Origin: Craspedostauros australis
Taxonomy: Eukaryota > Bacillariophyta > Bacillariophyceae > Mastogloiales > Achnanthaceae
Assembly (NCBI GenBank): GCA_026770025.1
Contig: JAMXDE010000028.1
Span: 186,001 to 250,000, forward strand
Reading direction: 5' to 3'
DNA length: 64,000 bases
The stretch's first letter is position 1. Every line of letters starts with the position of its first letter. The translations under genes and the position numbers were made by a program. Below are positions 63,688-64,000 of this stretch, in pieces. The notes below the pieces were generated by a model. That model saw nothing but the letters and a program-made list of their open reading frames with translations. It was not told the DNA's origin and searched no databases.

Positions 63688-64000
63688 CTAACGTCGCTTA
63701 TACTTGCTCTTTGACTTGAATCCGTGCACGGATTTCTTCTTGGGCTTCTTCCTCCCATCCTTCATTGGATCGTAGCCGCGGAAGCCGAAGCTGCTGCTGG
63801 GCCTTTCGTTCGCTGCCGTCTTGCTCGCGAATGTCACCTGCTCCTCCATGAACAGGGTATCATCGCCGGCCGCCTTCTTGCTCTTCTTTCGTTTCTTCTT
63901 CATCTCTGCTTCAAGATCAGCGTCGTACAGAGACTGTTCGTATCGCTCGTGCTCCTTTGCCTGAGCCTGCTTCTTTTGTGCCTTCACGGACAGTTTGGAA
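63688..64000 (-). CDS. C-terminal end of a probable DDX27/Drs1 RNA helicase (partial)
   Basis: The coding frame enters from the right edge, so the start is outside the window. The visible ~103 codons are Lys/Glu-rich: a charged helix (QAQAKEHERYEQSLYDAD), a Lys-run (EMKKKRKKSKK), SSFGFRGYDPMKDG and a final HGFKSKSKYKRR before the stop at 63688. The end matches in form the FKSKSRYKRRK end of animal DDX27 (from memory), a nucleolar DEAD-box helicase in large-subunit ribosome assembly. The helicase core is not visible, so another nucleolar protein with a basic tail remains possible. Confidence 0.5.
   Translation of the reverse strand, partial: SKLSVKAQKKQAQAKEHERYEQSLYDADLEAEMKKKRKKSKKAAGDDTLFMEEQVTFASKTAANERPSSSFGFRGYDPMKDGRKKPKKKSVHGFKSKSKYKRR

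Noticed and set aside
1-64000. tRNA, rRNA, snRNA genes and CRISPR arrays
   Set aside because: Reading for T-arm/acceptor patterns and regularly spaced repeats gave no convincing case. A covariance-model search would be needed to exclude small RNA genes.

Overview
This is nuclear DNA of a unicellular eukaryote. Reconstructed introns are short (about 210-390 bp), all GT-AG with CAG acceptors, and many genes need no intron. TGA, TAA and TAG all end recognisable genes, so the standard code is used. The gene content (ZnT9-type zinc transporter, ALKBH7, PAN3, MAT1, two triose-phosphate isomerases, a Cache-domain class C receptor, a WW-CD225 protein) and a Copia element that resembles, from memory, the CoDi type of diatoms suggest a protist, perhaps a stramenopile. 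That placement is an inference.

Layout. 1.1-10.2 kb: SLC30A9-like transporter (+), two triose-phosphate isomerase paralogs (-) sharing an almost identical central block, a roughly 420-bp fold-back inverted-repeat element, and a formylglycine-generating-enzyme-like protein (-). 10.8-26.7 kb: a 2OG-Fe(II) oxygenase fused to repeats of propeller type (+), a long disordered protein (-), a four-exon EGF-repeat membrane protein (-), a WW-CD225 protein (+), and an alpha/beta hydrolase (-). 27.0-40.9 kb: one LTR-bounded unit of 13.9 kb. It has identical 168-bp LTRs, a 5-bp target-site duplication, a primer site matching the initiator-Met tRNA anticodon arm, and intact gag and pol in one frame split by a single TGA. 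Its 5' half also holds decayed Copia pol fragments in both orientations. 41.2-64 kb: ALKBH7 (+), a helix-hairpin-helix protein (-), a secreted mucin-like protein (+), PAN3 (+), the Cache/7TM receptor (-), a multi-pass membrane protein (+), MAT1 (-), a disordered basic protein (+), and the C-terminal end of a probable DDX27/Drs1 helicase (-).

The host genes are not an operon or an obvious pathway cluster. They serve zinc export, glycolysis, mRNA deadenylation (PAN3), TFIIH/CAK function (MAT1), ribosome biogenesis, mitochondrial 2OG oxygenase activity (ALKBH7) and cell-surface sensing. Several are convergent pairs with short gaps. The least ordinary items are the composite retroelement with its gag-UGA-pol arrangement, the gene-conversion-like block between the isomerase genes, and the unusual fusion proteins.
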